In this document: piece after piece, positions 23,474-31,610 of the stretch | How the letters are laid out: each line of letters begins with the position of its first letter | Numbering within the stretch: position 1 is the first letter of the stretch | NCBI GenBank assembly: GCA_949283445.1 | Contig: CASDTD010000078.1 | Location: 1-50,705, forward strand | DNA length: 50,705 bases | Origin: an uncultured Coriobacteriia bacterium | Lineage (GTDB): Bacteria; Actinomycetota; Coriobacteriia; Coriobacteriales; QAMH01 | Direction of reading: 5' to 3' | Position numbers and translations under genes: made by a program | The notes under the pieces: model-generated | The model's input: the letters and a program-made list of their open reading frames with translations, nothing else | Database searches by the model: none | What the model was told of the DNA's origin: nothing

Positions 23474-25018
23474 CTAGCGGGCAGACAGAAACGCCTTGAC
23501 GGCCCCCTCGACACCCGCCAGGTCACCATCGATGACATCGGTGAAGCGAATGGGCTTGTCGTCAAGTTCGTCGAGCGCCGCAGGGATGGGCGTATCGCCC
23601 GTCTGCCCGGAGATGACGCGGTTGAGCTGAACGTCGGTCAGATTGGCTGCGCCGTCGGGCAACGGGCTTCCGTATGGGATGCCATGCAGGGCGCGGTACA
23701 CGTTCGAGCCGAACTTCGCCCAGTTCGCCGTCGAGACGACGAGCATGGGGCGCTTGCCCCGGTGCGCCTGGGCCACATGCCAGGCAACCGCCGTGTGCGG
23801 GTCGAGCAAATACCCGTGACGCTCGTAGACATCCTTGATGGTGGCGAGGCATTCCTCGTTGTTGGCAGACCCCGCCGCGTAATTGCCCTGCAGGGCGGCG
23901 AACGTGGCGCTGTCCACTTCGAAGCGGCGCTTCGTGTTCAGGTCGTCCATCCATGTGTTGATGAGCTGTGCGTCGCGCCCCGTGAGCTCGAACAGCTGGC
24001 GCTCCAAGTTGCTGGAAACCAGGATGTCCATGGACGGCGAGGGCGTCAGTACGAAGGGACGGTCCGAAATATCGTAGACGCCCGTGCTGATGAAGTCGGT
24101 GAGCACGCGGTTGCTGTTGCTCGCGCACACGATGCGCCCGATGGGCGTGCCCATCTGCTTGGCGTACCAGCAGGCCAGGATATTACCGAAATTGCCCGTG
24201 GGAACCGTCACGTCCAGAAGGTCTCCAGCGGCAAGAGCGCCCGAACGAACCATGTCGGCATAGGCGCTGATGTAGTAGACGACTTGCGGCAGCAGCCTAC
24301 CCCAGTTGATGGAATTGGCAGACGAAAGCGCGATGTTCTGCTCTTCCAACAGCGCGGCGTTGAACGCCTCGTCGGAAAACATGCGCTTGACCGAAGTCTG
24401 GCAATCGTCGAAGTTGCCATGCGCGCCGAAAACGGCGACGTTACCGCCTTCTTGCGTCGCCATCTGCTTGTACTGAATGTCGCTCACGCCGCCATCAGGA
24501 TAGAAGACGACGATGGACAGATGCTCGCGGTCTGCAAACCCCTGCAGCGCGGCCTTGCCCGTGTCCCCGCTCGTCGCCACGGCGATGAGGTAATCATGCC
24601 CTGCGCCGCCGCGTGCGCGCAGCTTCTCGATGCTCGCAGAGAAGAACACCGGCAGACACTGTAGCGCCATGTCCTTGAACGCACTCGTGGGGCCATGCCA
24701 CAGCTCGAGCACGTAGGTGCCATCCGCTACGGAAACCACGGGGGCGACGTCGGGCGTGTCGAAATTATCTCCGTACGCCACGTCCATGAGCGCGACGATT
24801 TCCTCTTCGGAAAAATCGGTCTCGAAGCGTGCGTAAACCTGGGCGGCACGTTGCGCATAGGGCAACGTGCCAAGCGCCACAATCTCGTCGAGGGACAGAT
24901 GCGGCAGGTGCTCCGGGACAAATAGCCCCCCGCCGGGCGCTATGCCCTTGACTACCGCCTCGGAAAACGAGAGCGGCGTGGTAACCTTGCCTCGGGTGTC
25001 TATATAGCGGTTTTCCAT
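23474..25018 (-). CDS. thrC: Threonine synthase
   Basis: PLP enzyme converting O-phosphohomoserine to threonine. The 514-residue length fits the longer fungal/enterobacterial-type subfamily. The N-terminus RYIDTRGKVTTPLSFSEAVV is typical, and the PLP-binding lysine is in GPTSAFKDMALQ (Lys115). ATSGDTGKAALQGF is the phosphate/PLP-binding loop, and VPTGNFGNILACWYAKQMG follows. GGAGCC lies six bases before ATG 25018. It is divergent from iorA with a 107-bp gap and ends at a strong terminator, so it is probably monocistronic. No homoserine kinase or homoserine dehydrogenase gene is in the window. Confidence 0.96.
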   Translation of the reverse strand: MENRYIDTRGKVTTPLSFSEAVVKGIAPGGGLFVPEHLPHLSLDEIVALGTLPYAQRAAQVYARFETDFSEEEIVALMDVAYGDNFDTPDVAPVVSVADGTYVLELWHGPTSAFKDMALQCLPVFFSASIEKLRARGGAGHDYLIAVATSGDTGKAALQGFADREHLSIVVFYPDGGVSDIQYKQMATQEGGNVAVFGAHGNFDDCQTSVKRMFSDEAFNAALLEEQNIALSSANSINWGRLLPQVVYYISAYADMVRSGALAAGDLLDVTVPTGNFGNILACWYAKQMGTPIGRIVCASNSNRVLTDFISTGVYDISDRPFVLTPSPSMDILVSSNLERQLFELTGRDAQLINTWMDDLNTKRRFEVDSATFAALQGNYAAGSANNEECLATIKDVYERHGYLLDPHTAVAWHVAQAHRGKRPMLVVSTANWAKFGSNVYRALHGIPYGSPLPDGAANLTDVQLNRVISGQTGDTPIPAALDELDDKPIRFTDVIDGDLAGVEGAVKAFLSAR

Positions 25019-25125
25019 CTATGGCTCCAAACCGTTGCCGTCGTAATCGGGTGACGAACTGCGCCTTGATGGTACCACGCACCAGATGCCGCAAGCAGAT
25101 GAGAGCAGAGGAAGGTCGTGCAAAC

Positions 25126-27009
25126 ATGCCAGTTAAGCTCCTGATGGGCAACGAGGCCATAGGGCTGGGCGCCCTGCATGCCGGCGTCAATTTCGTGAGC
25201 GGGTATCCGGGCACACCCTCGACTGAAGTTCTCGAAACCATCGCGAAAGAAAACGACGGCTCCGTGCACGTCGAGTGGTCCACGAACGAGAAGGCCGCCC
25301 TGGAAGCTGCGGCTGGCGCCGCCTATTCGGGCGCACGCGCACTTGTCACCATGAAGCAAGTGGGGCTCAACGTCGCCTCCGACGCACTGATGACGCTGTC
25401 CTACCTTGGCGTGGAGGGCGGTCTGGTCATCGTCGTCGCCGACGATCCGGGCCCCATATCCAGCCAGACCGAGCAGGACACGCGCGCCTTCGCGCAGTTC
25501 TCGAAGGTACCCGTGTTCGACCCGGCCAGCGCGGGCGAGGCCTACGGCATGGTGCAAGACGCCTTCGAACTGTCTGAGAAGTACCATACCCCCGTGTTCC
25601 TGCGCCCCACAACGCGCGTGTGCCATGCCTGCGGCACGGTCAAAACGCGCGGCGGCACATCCGACTGCGGGGCCGTACACGAGCATGCCGAGCTTGACGA
25701 CACAGATGCGGGCTGGCCCAAGCACGTGCCGTCCGGCTTCACGAAAGACACGAAGCGCTGGGTGGTCTTTCCCCGCACCAGCTTCGAGAACCACGGCAAA
25801 GTGGAGCGCCGCGCCTGCGACATCGCCGCCGAGTTCTCGAAGATGCGCCGCGTCAACCGCCTCGAAATTCCCGAAGAGTGCGAACACGCACCGCTGGGCA
25901 TCGCCTGCGGCGGTATCTCCTATCAATACGTCCGCGAGGCGCTTGAACGAACCGGTGTGGACCTTCCCGTGTTCAAGGTGGGCACCCCCTATCCCTTCCC
26001 CGAAAGCGCAGCGTTGGAGTTTCTCGACGGCGTCGAGACGGTGCTGTGCGTCGAAGAGCTGGAGCCCGTCATCGAACGCGAGCTCACGTTCCTCTGCGGA
26101 AAGCACGCCCTTTCCCGCACGGTGCGCGGCAAACTCGACGGCACGTTCGGCTACGCCGGCGAGCAGAGCGTCGAAGCCGTCATCGGCGCGCTTTCATCCT
26201 GCGGAGTCGAAGTACCGGAACAGGCTGGCAACCTCGCCGCCGATGAGCCCGTGCCCGAGCTGCCCGTGCGCCCGCCGGTGTTGTGCGCCGGGTGCCCGCA
26301 TCGCGCGAGCTTCTACGCCGTCAAGCGCGCTGTCGGCAAGAAGAAGGCCGTGTTCTGCGGAGATATCGGCTGCTACACGCTCGGCAACGCCGCGCCACTG
26401 GACATGGTGGATACCTGCCTGTGCATGGGCGCAGGCTTCACCGTTGCCCAGGGCATCGCAACCGAGAATCCCGACACGACCGTGTTCGGCTTCGTCGGCG
26501 ACTCGACGTTCTTCGCCAGCGGCCTGACCGGCGTCGTCAACGCCGTCTACAACCAGCACGACGTCATTTTGTGCATCCTCGACAACTCGACGACCGCCAT
26601 GACCGGGCAGCAGCCACATCCCGGCACGGGGCGCACCATGATGGGCGTCGACGGCGCGGCGATGAGCATCCCGCGCATTCTCGAGGCCATGGACGTCGAC
26701 TATGCCATCGTCGACCCGCTCAAACTGAAAGAAGCCATGGCCGCCGTGCGCGACGTCATGGACAAGACCGGCGTGCGCGCGCTCATCTTCAAATCGCCTT
26801 GCATTTACACGGAAAAGCCCGCCAACAAGTCCGTCGTCTTCGATCAGGCACCTTGCACCGATTGCCGCGCGTGCATCACGCAGATCGGCTGCCCGGCGCT
26901 CACCGTACGTGATGGGCACGTTCACGTCGATGCCGCCCTGTGCTACGGCTGCAACCTGTGCTGTCAGATCTGCCCCACGGGCGCTTTGAAGGAAGGGGGC
27001 GCACGATGA
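25126..27009 (+). CDS. iorA: Indolepyruvate:ferredoxin oxidoreductase, alpha subunit
   Basis: Oxygen-sensitive TPP enzyme oxidatively decarboxylating aryl pyruvates (from Trp, Phe, Tyr) to aryl-acetyl-CoA with reduction of ferredoxin. The 627-residue subunit has the pyrimidine-binding domain near the N-terminus (GYPGTPSTEV), the TPP diphosphate domain with GDSTFFASG and LDNSTTAMTGQQPHPG, and two C-terminal 4Fe-4S sites (CTDCRACITQIGCP; CYGCNLCCQICP). ATG 25126 (MPVKLLMGNEAIG) is the start the family expects; GAGGAAGG lies 11 bases upstream. The stop overlaps the iorB ATG. This indicates amino-acid fermentation or reverse synthesis of aromatic amino acids in an anaerobe. Confidence 0.95.
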   Translation: MPVKLLMGNEAIGLGALHAGVNFVSGYPGTPSTEVLETIAKENDGSVHVEWSTNEKAALEAAAGAAYSGARALVTMKQVGLNVASDALMTLSYLGVEGGLVIVVADDPGPISSQTEQDTRAFAQFSKVPVFDPASAGEAYGMVQDAFELSEKYHTPVFLRPTTRVCHACGTVKTRGGTSDCGAVHEHAELDDTDAGWPKHVPSGFTKDTKRWVVFPRTSFENHGKVERRACDIAAEFSKMRRVNRLEIPEECEHAPLGIACGGISYQYVREALERTGVDLPVFKVGTPYPFPESAALEFLDGVETVLCVEELEPVIERELTFLCGKHALSRTVRGKLDGTFGYAGEQSVEAVIGALSSCGVEVPEQAGNLAADEPVPELPVRPPVLCAGCPHRASFYAVKRAVGKKKAVFCGDIGCYTLGNAAPLDMVDTCLCMGAGFTVAQGIATENPDTTVFGFVGDSTFFASGLTGVVNAVYNQHDVILCILDNSTTAMTGQQPHPGTGRTMMGVDGAAMSIPRILEAMDVDYAIVDPLKLKEAMAAVRDVMDKTGVRALIFKSPCIYTEKPANKSVVFDQAPCTDCRACITQIGCPALTVRDGHVHVDAALCYGCNLCCQICPTGALKEGGAR

Positions 27010-27596
27010 CAAGGCAAAACAGCTTGAACTGCGTCATCTGCGGCGTTGGCGGCCAGGGAAACGTGCTGGCCTCCCGCCTGATCGCCCAGGTGCTGCTCGA
27101 CCGAAACGAACATGTGAAAACCGCCGAGACCATTGGCATGGCGCAGCGCGGCGGTTCTGTCGCCAGCCACGTGCGCGGAGGACACCCGTTTTCCCCGCTC
27201 GTGCCCAAGCATACCGCCGACGTGCTCATCGCCTTCGAACCGGGCGAAGCCGTGCGGTGCAGAGATTTCCTTGCCCCCGGAGCCACGCTCGTCGTGAACA
27301 CGCAGGCAGTGCAGCCCGTGACCGCCGCACTCGACGGCACGGCATATGACGGCTCCGCAGAACTCGCGTACCTGGAATCGCTGCATGACGTGCAGCTCGT
27401 CGAAGTCGATGGCGACAGCATCTGCGAGCAGGTGGGGTCGGCCAAGGTGCTCAACATCGTCCTACTTGCCGCGGCGGTGAAAAGCGATGCACTCGGCATC
27501 ACACGCGCAGAGTTGGAAGACGCCATCCGCGCGCGTGTGAAGCCGCAGTTCCACGAAATGAACTTGCGGGCAGTCGCGCTCGTGTTCGAGGACTAG
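27006..27596 (+). CDS. iorB: Indolepyruvate:ferredoxin oxidoreductase, beta subunit
   Basis: The 196-residue gamma-domain subunit that completes the IorAB heterodimer. It shows CVICGVGGQGNVLASRLIAQ near the N-terminus, TAETIGMAQRGGSVASHVRGG and DVLIAFEPGEAVR, all diagnostic of the 2-oxoacid:acceptor oxidoreductase gamma domain. ATG 27006 overlaps the iorA stop as ATGA, so translation is coupled and the subunits are made in equal amounts. A small Cys-rich gene follows in the opposite direction 109 bp downstream. Confidence 0.95.
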   Translation: MTRQNSLNCVICGVGGQGNVLASRLIAQVLLDRNEHVKTAETIGMAQRGGSVASHVRGGHPFSPLVPKHTADVLIAFEPGEAVRCRDFLAPGATLVVNTQAVQPVTAALDGTAYDGSAELAYLESLHDVQLVEVDGDSICEQVGSAKVLNIVLLAAAVKSDALGITRAELEDAIRARVKPQFHEMNLRAVALVFED

Positions 27597-27705
27597 CGGC
27601 GGCACGGCCAAACGTCAAACGGATACAGCAGCGCGGGCGCTCGGTCAGCGGCAGCAATGACCGCACGCAAGCTCGCGCTCTCAGGACCCCGCAGGCACCT
27701 GCATG

Positions 27706-27966
27706 CTAGCTTGCGCTCTGTTCCCCCACGATGGCAATGCGCGGGGCACGCTCGAGAAAGAAACGGCAGTTCTGGCAGCTTTCCTTGCGCGCCGCCTTGA
27801 AATCGACATCGAACGCGTCGAACATCTCCATGCCGCTGGCGCGCTCGTACCAGGGCAGCCCGCAATGCACGGTGTTTATGCAGGTGCGCGGGCAAATGCC
27901 CGTCGCGTCGTGAGGGCAGTCAGGAGCCATCGCGCCCTTGCATCCCAGCACTTCCCAACAGCGCAT
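27706..27966 (-). CDS. Small cysteine-rich protein
   Basis: An 86-residue protein with ten cysteines, starting MRCWEVLGCKG and continuing with CPHDATGICPRTCINTVHCGLPW and later ESCQNCRFF. The MKCWE-x-x-GC start is common to small predicted metal- or cluster-binding proteins of anaerobes (two-CW-domain type); this is recognition by pattern and function is unknown. AAAGGGAA precedes ATG 27966 by about six bases, so that start is preferred over 27984. It converges on iorB, another iron-sulfur system, which is suggestive but not evidence of a shared role. Confidence 0.75.
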   Translation of the reverse strand: MRCWEVLGCKGAMAPDCPHDATGICPRTCINTVHCGLPWYERASGMEMFDAFDVDFKAARKESCQNCRFFLERAPRIAIVGEQSAS

Positions 27967-28168
27967 ATTCGTTCCCTTTCGCACAAACCAGCATCTTTCT
28001 CTAGAGTAGCAGCTTGCCTCAAGCGCCGGCCAGCTGTTCTGTAAGCGGTATGACGGCGCTCACGCGCAAACGCTCCCCTGGGCCGCGTTTACCCATCTCG
28101 GGTTCTCACCCCGGGCACACGTGTGCCACAGACAAGCATGCTGATGTGGGGATTTCGGTAATTGGAAC
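27967..28168. other. Intergenic, nothing recognised
   Basis: The gap between the Cys-rich gene and tRNA-Ser. It should contain the Cys-rich gene promoter near 27990-28010; no hairpin, repeat or gene was noticed. Confidence 0.4.
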
Positions 28169-28263
28169 TGGCGGAGAGCTGGGGATTCGAACCCCAGATA
28201 GGGCTTTATGGCCCTATACTCGCTTAGCAGGCGAGCGCCTTCGACCAACTCGGCCAGCTCTCC
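28169..28263 (-). tRNA. tRNA-Ser(GCT)
   Basis: Class II tRNA on the minus strand. The acceptor arm GGAGAGC pairs with GCTCTCC, then discriminator G and an encoded CCA (28171-28169). The anticodon stem CTCGC/GCGAG encloses CTGCTAA with anticodon GCT. The long variable arm has TAGGGC/GCCCTA, and the T-arm has GGTTCGAATCC. Confidence 0.95.
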
Positions 28264-28286
28264 GTACCATTTCGACGCGAAAACAG

Positions 28287-28315
28287 ATGATAACAGAAGA
28301 GAGGGCGTATGTCCC
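28287..28315 (-). promoter_or_regulatory. Promoter of tRNA-Ser
   Basis: Minus-strand GGGACA (28315-28310), a 17-bp spacer and TATCAT (28292-28287), about 24 nt before the mature tRNA. Confidence 0.45.
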
Positions 28316-28348
28316 CCTCAATTCGCCAGCAACCGGAAAAGGATGTCC

Positions 28349-28765
28349 CTACTTTACTGGCTGCTGATGCTCAAGCGGGTTACCCGGATGACGCGCCGCC
28401 TTCAAGCGATGCCAGGCGACGCGTTTCGCGTCCATATCGTCCAGGCATTCCGCGAACCCCGGAACTGCGACCAACCGGTACCCGAGCGCCACGTCGACGG
28501 GGGCATCGGGAAACAAGCGCTCGGCTTCCGCGCCAAACCCCGCCTTCAGTTCCTGAACCGCCGCATCGTCGATGGCGACGACGGCCCACGGGTCGCCCTG
28601 CGCGACGAACGCCACGATGTCTGCGCTCGCCTCTGCAAGCGTGGCGACGCAAGCCCCGTCTGCGTGCCCCAGCGCCTGCGCCGCCGACTCGAGGGCGTTA
28701 ATAACCCGCTGGTCAAGACGGGCAGAGGAGAGAACCAGCAGCGTGGCGTCTTGGGGGCCGTACAC
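28349..28765 (-). CDS. Unrecognised small soluble protein
   Basis: A 138-residue protein I cannot assign. The N-terminus MYGPQDATLLVLSSARLDQR leads into a region of alternating strands and helices (VVAIDDAAVQELKAGFGAEA; DVALGYRLVAVPGFAECLDD). It looks like a small alpha/beta domain of the kind that often binds nucleotides or uracil-like bases, but no catalytic motif is evident. There is no signal peptide or membrane helix. It starts eight bases after the upstream gene stops, so the two are one transcription unit. Confidence 0.6.
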   Translation of the reverse strand: MYGPQDATLLVLSSARLDQRVINALESAAQALGHADGACVATLAEASADIVAFVAQGDPWAVVAIDDAAVQELKAGFGAEAERLFPDAPVDVALGYRLVAVPGFAECLDDMDAKRVAWHRLKAARHPGNPLEHQQPVK

Positions 28766-28773
28766 AATCGCGC

Positions 28774-29025
28774 CTAAACTGCGGTTACCGTGACGCCGTT
28801 GTCCGCATCATCACGATCTATGGCATCCTGTGCTTCGTCGAGCATCTCGCGGATGTCATCGAGCGCGGACTGGATTTTCTGGAGCTGCTTTGCAGAGCGC
28901 TCCATCTGCCCGTTTTCCGCAAGATGGTACATGCGGTGCGTCCAGCGACGGGTCAACGCGACCGTCTCGTCAATTTGCGTGACCGTGTCTTTCAGCTGCT
29001 GCGTGTTAACTCCGTTGGCACACAT
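28774..29025 (-). CDS. Small coiled-coil protein
   Basis: An 83-residue, almost wholly helical and acidic protein. Heptad-like hydrophobics run through QQLKDTVTQIDETVALTRR and QLQKIQSALDDIREMLDEAQ, predicting a coiled coil. AGAGGAG lies eight bases before ATG 29025; longer frames upstream overlap an inverted repeat and are not coding. It is co-transcribed with the unrecognised 138-residue gene. A perfect 10-bp inverted repeat lies 42 bp upstream and may control the pair. Function unknown. Confidence 0.65.
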   Translation of the reverse strand: MCANGVNTQQLKDTVTQIDETVALTRRWTHRMYHLAENGQMERSAKQLQKIQSALDDIREMLDEAQDAIDRDDADNGVTVTAV

Positions 29026-29066
29026 AACGCGACTCCTCTTCAATCGGACGATACGATACGAAATGC

Positions 29067-29093
29067 GTAACACGAATCCTTGCTTCGTGTTAC
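29067..29093. promoter_or_regulatory. Perfect 10-bp inverted repeat upstream of the small operon
   Basis: GTAACACGAA (29067-29076) and TTCGTGTTAC (29084-29093), spacer 7 nt, about 42 bp before the coiled-coil gene on the minus strand. The size and symmetry suit a dimeric repressor site; the regulator is unknown. Confidence 0.65.
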
Positions 29094-29206
29094 ATCGTAG
29101 CATCAAACATACGGGGCTTCGAAGCCACCCTGCAGACGGCATTATAGTCCCGCCACCATTCTCCGTCTGTCTAGCCCGCAAACGGCAGGATGAAAGACGA
29201 TTCAAA

Positions 29207-29241
29207 TTCTTGGTTGACACCAAGAACACGAGTGCTATTAT
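29207..29241 (+). promoter_or_regulatory. tRNA-Arg promoter with palindrome over the -35
   Basis: TTGACA (29214-29219), a 16-bp spacer and TATTAT (29236-29241) form a strong promoter nine to sixteen bases before the tRNA. The perfect inverted repeat TTCTTGGT-TGAC-ACCAAGAA (29207-29226) encloses the -35 hexamer, so a bound dimer would cover it. Confidence 0.75.
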
Positions 29242-29256
29242 ATTCAAGCTCCAAAT

Positions 29257-29333
29257 GCGGCATTACCTCAGCTGGATAGAGGGACTGACTACGAATCAGT
29301 ACGTCGGGGGTTCGAATCCCTCATGCCGCACCA
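29257..29333 (+). tRNA. tRNA-Arg(ACG)
   Basis: Acceptor stem GCGGCAT/ATGCCGC, discriminator A and encoded CCA (29331-29333). The anticodon stem ACTGA/TCAGT with loop CTACGAA gives anticodon ACG, which is normally deaminated to ICG. The T-arm has GGTTCGAATCC. Confidence 0.95.
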
Positions 29334-29345
29334 CTTGAAGCAGCA

Positions 29346-29376
29346 GGCCATCGGGCATTCGCCCGGTGGCCTTTTT
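29346..29376 (+). terminator. Rho-independent terminator after tRNA-Arg
   Basis: Stem GGCCATCGGGC / GCCCGGTGGCC (one wobble), loop ATTC, followed by TTTTT. Confidence 0.88.
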
Positions 29377-29636
29377 CATTTCGCCGCATCAGGTGCAGAG
29401 CGCGCAAGCATCACGCAGGCATTGCCACGTGCAGCCATCGCCGCCAGCGGAGTTGATTACAGGGCTCGCACGCCAACATCATGCAAACAGAGGGTTTTAC
29501 CCTGTTCAGCCTTCCAACCGGCCCTGAATTGCATGCCCCCCCTCGTTTGCACGTAGCCCATAACGAGCAAACGCCCCGCGCGGGCGTATCGCACGGGGCA
29601 TCGCATACCTTGCAACAGTATTGATTTTAGAATTCT
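29377..29636. other. Intergenic between tRNA-Arg and the beta-propeller gene
   Basis: No gene is seen. It contains the terminator-like hairpin of the downstream minus-strand gene at 29573-29599. Confidence 0.5.
29573..29599 (-). terminator. Probable terminator of the beta-propeller lipoprotein gene
   Basis: On the minus strand GCCCCGTGCG (29599-29590) and CGCGCGGGGC (29582-29573) pair over 10 bp with one G-U, loop 7 nt, followed by only a short GTTTG tail. Confidence 0.5.
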
Positions 29637-30668
29637 TTACGCCAGCGGGTTGGGTTGCGCTGTTGTCGCGATGCGCCAGATCACGCCGTCGCCGAAGTTG
29701 CACACGTAAAGATATCCGTCGTGAATCAGCAGGTTGCTGACCTGCGGGCTCGTGCCCTGCGGTAGACGCACGTTTTTCACGGCAAACCCGTTCACGTCGA
29801 CGATGGAAACCTCGCCGGCGCCAAGATGGGCGGCATAGACATTGCCGTCAGCGTCGGTCAGCACGCCGTCGGGACCATGCCCGCCCACAAGACGCGAATG
29901 CACATAGGGCGTGTCTTTTCCTGCGGTATACGCCTTTGAGGGCACGCAGATAATGGAATTGGTGTTGAACTCGGCGACGTAGAGGAACTGGCCATCAGGA
30001 GAGATGGTGATGCCGTTCGGATACCCGAAACCCTTGGCCCACAGCTCGACCTCGTAGCCGCCTTTGCCGTAGTTGCAGTAATACACGCTGCCGTCGCGCG
30101 TGAGGCAATCCGACTGACCGGGGTCGGTGATGTAAACGCCCCCGTTCCCGTCAAGAACCAGGTCGTTGAGGCCGAGGAACTTCTCGCCCTTGTAGCCGGA
30201 AGTGTGCACCTGGTACTTCCCGCTCTTCGTGTCGTACGTGCACAGGCCCTGCGCGCGGTCGGCGATGAGCATGGTGGTGTCGTCTATGAACTTCGCGCCG
30301 TTTGGCATGGCCTTGTGGCTTTTATCCTCGTACAGCGTGACGGCTTTCCCGTCTGTCACCTTCTGGATTTTCGACGTCGCCACATCGATGAACCACAGCT
30401 CGCCCTCGTGCCAGTTCATGCCTTCGATAAGGCCGCTGTTTTCGACGACGCAAACCTGCTCCCACTCCGCGTCAGCCGCGACGATCTGCCCGTCGTCATA
30501 GGACACAGACGGCGCCTGTGCATTTTGCGAACCAGACCCGGAGCCGCCGGAACTGCAGCCGACCAGCCCGCTTGCCATGACGCTGCTGGCAACGGCAGCA
30601 CCGCCGAAGAGCGCCGCACCCTTGAGAAGACTGCGCCTGTCAACATTCACGTCCGACATAATGCCCAT
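29637..30668 (-). CDS. Tat-exported lipoprotein with SMP-30/gluconolactonase-like beta-propeller
   Basis: A 343-residue envelope protein. The N-terminus has a twin-arginine signal (DRRSLLKGAALFGGAAVASS) ending in a lipobox LVGC, so it should be folded in the cytoplasm, exported by Tat and lipid-anchored outside. The mature part has repeated propeller blades: EGMNWHEGELWFIDVATS, GLNDLVLDGNGGVYITDPG, YPNGITISPDGQFLYVAEF and GPDGVLTDADGNVYAAHLG, which match the SMP-30/gluconolactonase/NHL-like group. ATG 30668 has GGGAGGAA upstream; a second ATG is at 30659. Tat export of a propeller suggests a metal or cofactor bound before export. Lactonase activity is possible but not shown. Confidence 0.88.
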   Translation of the reverse strand: MGIMSDVNVDRRSLLKGAALFGGAAVASSVMASGLVGCSSGGSGSGSQNAQAPSVSYDDGQIVAADAEWEQVCVVENSGLIEGMNWHEGELWFIDVATSKIQKVTDGKAVTLYEDKSHKAMPNGAKFIDDTTMLIADRAQGLCTYDTKSGKYQVHTSGYKGEKFLGLNDLVLDGNGGVYITDPGQSDCLTRDGSVYYCNYGKGGYEVELWAKGFGYPNGITISPDGQFLYVAEFNTNSIICVPSKAYTAGKDTPYVHSRLVGGHGPDGVLTDADGNVYAAHLGAGEVSIVDVNGFAVKNVRLPQGTSPQVSNLLIHDGYLYVCNFGDGVIWRIATTAQPNPLA

Positions 30669-30792
30669 GATTCCTCCCCTGTTCGAGGTTTGCCTACAGG
30701 GAAAGTTAAGCACGGTCAATGAGCATGGATGAAATACGCGACTGGCATGCAGGCAACGCGTATTTGGCATACGGGCAAAGCCCGTCCAAACA

Positions 30793-31449
30793 TCACAGCA
30801 GGTCGTTCCAGCTTTCGATGAAGTAATCGACAACGGTCTTAAGCTCGTCGGTTGCCTGCTGCTTGTGCTCGTCGAAAACACCGACGACGTACGCCCCCGT
30901 CTGCTTCGCCGAACGCGCGGGCGTGACGACGTCTTCGAAAATCGCACAGCGGGAAGCATCGACGCCCAGCTGCCGCGCTGCCTCCAGGTACACCGTTGGG
31001 TTCGATTTTCCGTTGCAATGCAGCTCGTCGCAGACGCACAGCGCGTCGAAAAGTTCGAGGATACCATTGTTCGCCAGCGCCGCCTCGAGCAGGGGACGCT
31101 GGAGAGAAGTCGCGATGGCCATGGGCATGCCCAGATCTTTGCAGCGCCTCAAGTACTCTTCGGCGCCTTCCTTCACCAAAACGCTCGACGCGTAATGGTC
31201 GGCCGCAGAAGACTTCCACTCCTCGATGATGGCTTCGGGGCTCTCGTCCAAGCCGTATTTCTCAACCACGTAATCGGCACCGGCTTCGAAGCCCAAGACG
31301 GCGATTCTCTCGCATTCGCGCGCATCGTAGGGGATATCCCGTTTTTCCAGGAACTGCCGGTCGACTTCCTCCCAAACCCACATGGAATCCGCAAGCGTCC
31401 CATCGAAGTCGAAAATGAGGGCATCGACGTCTGCCGCGCCAAGTTTCAT
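30793..31449 (-). CDS. HAD-superfamily phosphatase
   Basis: A 218-residue haloacid-dehalogenase-type hydrolase of the beta-phosphoglucomutase/phosphoglycolate phosphatase branch. Motif I with the nucleophile is IFDFDGTLADS (first Asp of DFDGT), motif II is AIATSLQRP (Ser/Thr), the motif III lysine is in NGKSNPTVYLEAA, and motif IV is AIFEDVVTPARSA. A helical cap (residues 20-85) follows motif I. AAAAGGAG precedes ATG 31449. The substrate is a small phosphorylated metabolite that cannot be named from sequence. It stands alone between the propeller gene and rplI. Confidence 0.9.
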   Translation of the reverse strand: MKLGAADVDALIFDFDGTLADSMWVWEEVDRQFLEKRDIPYDARECERIAVLGFEAGADYVVEKYGLDESPEAIIEEWKSSAADHYASSVLVKEGAEEYLRRCKDLGMPMAIATSLQRPLLEAALANNGILELFDALCVCDELHCNGKSNPTVYLEAARQLGVDASRCAIFEDVVTPARSAKQTGAYVVGVFDEHKQQATDELKTVVDYFIESWNDLL

Positions 31450-31527
31450 GCAAACTCCTTTTCGTCGGTTCCAGTTCTGGAGGCAAACAGCCATCCAAGA
31501 TGCGTGTTTTCGTTGCCATGATACGGC

Positions 31528-31561
31528 AAGGGGAGCCAGCCCCCTTTTGCCAGCTCCCCTT
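31528..31561 (-). terminator. Inverted repeat after rplI, possible terminator
   Basis: AAGGGGAGC (31528-31536) and GCTCCCCTT (31553-31561) are exact complements. The minus-strand tail lacks a T-run, so termination is uncertain. Confidence 0.45.
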
Positions 31562-31610
31562 TTGCCCGGGCGGACCGGGCTATATGCACCTCTCCCTGCG
31601 AGAACTGCGC

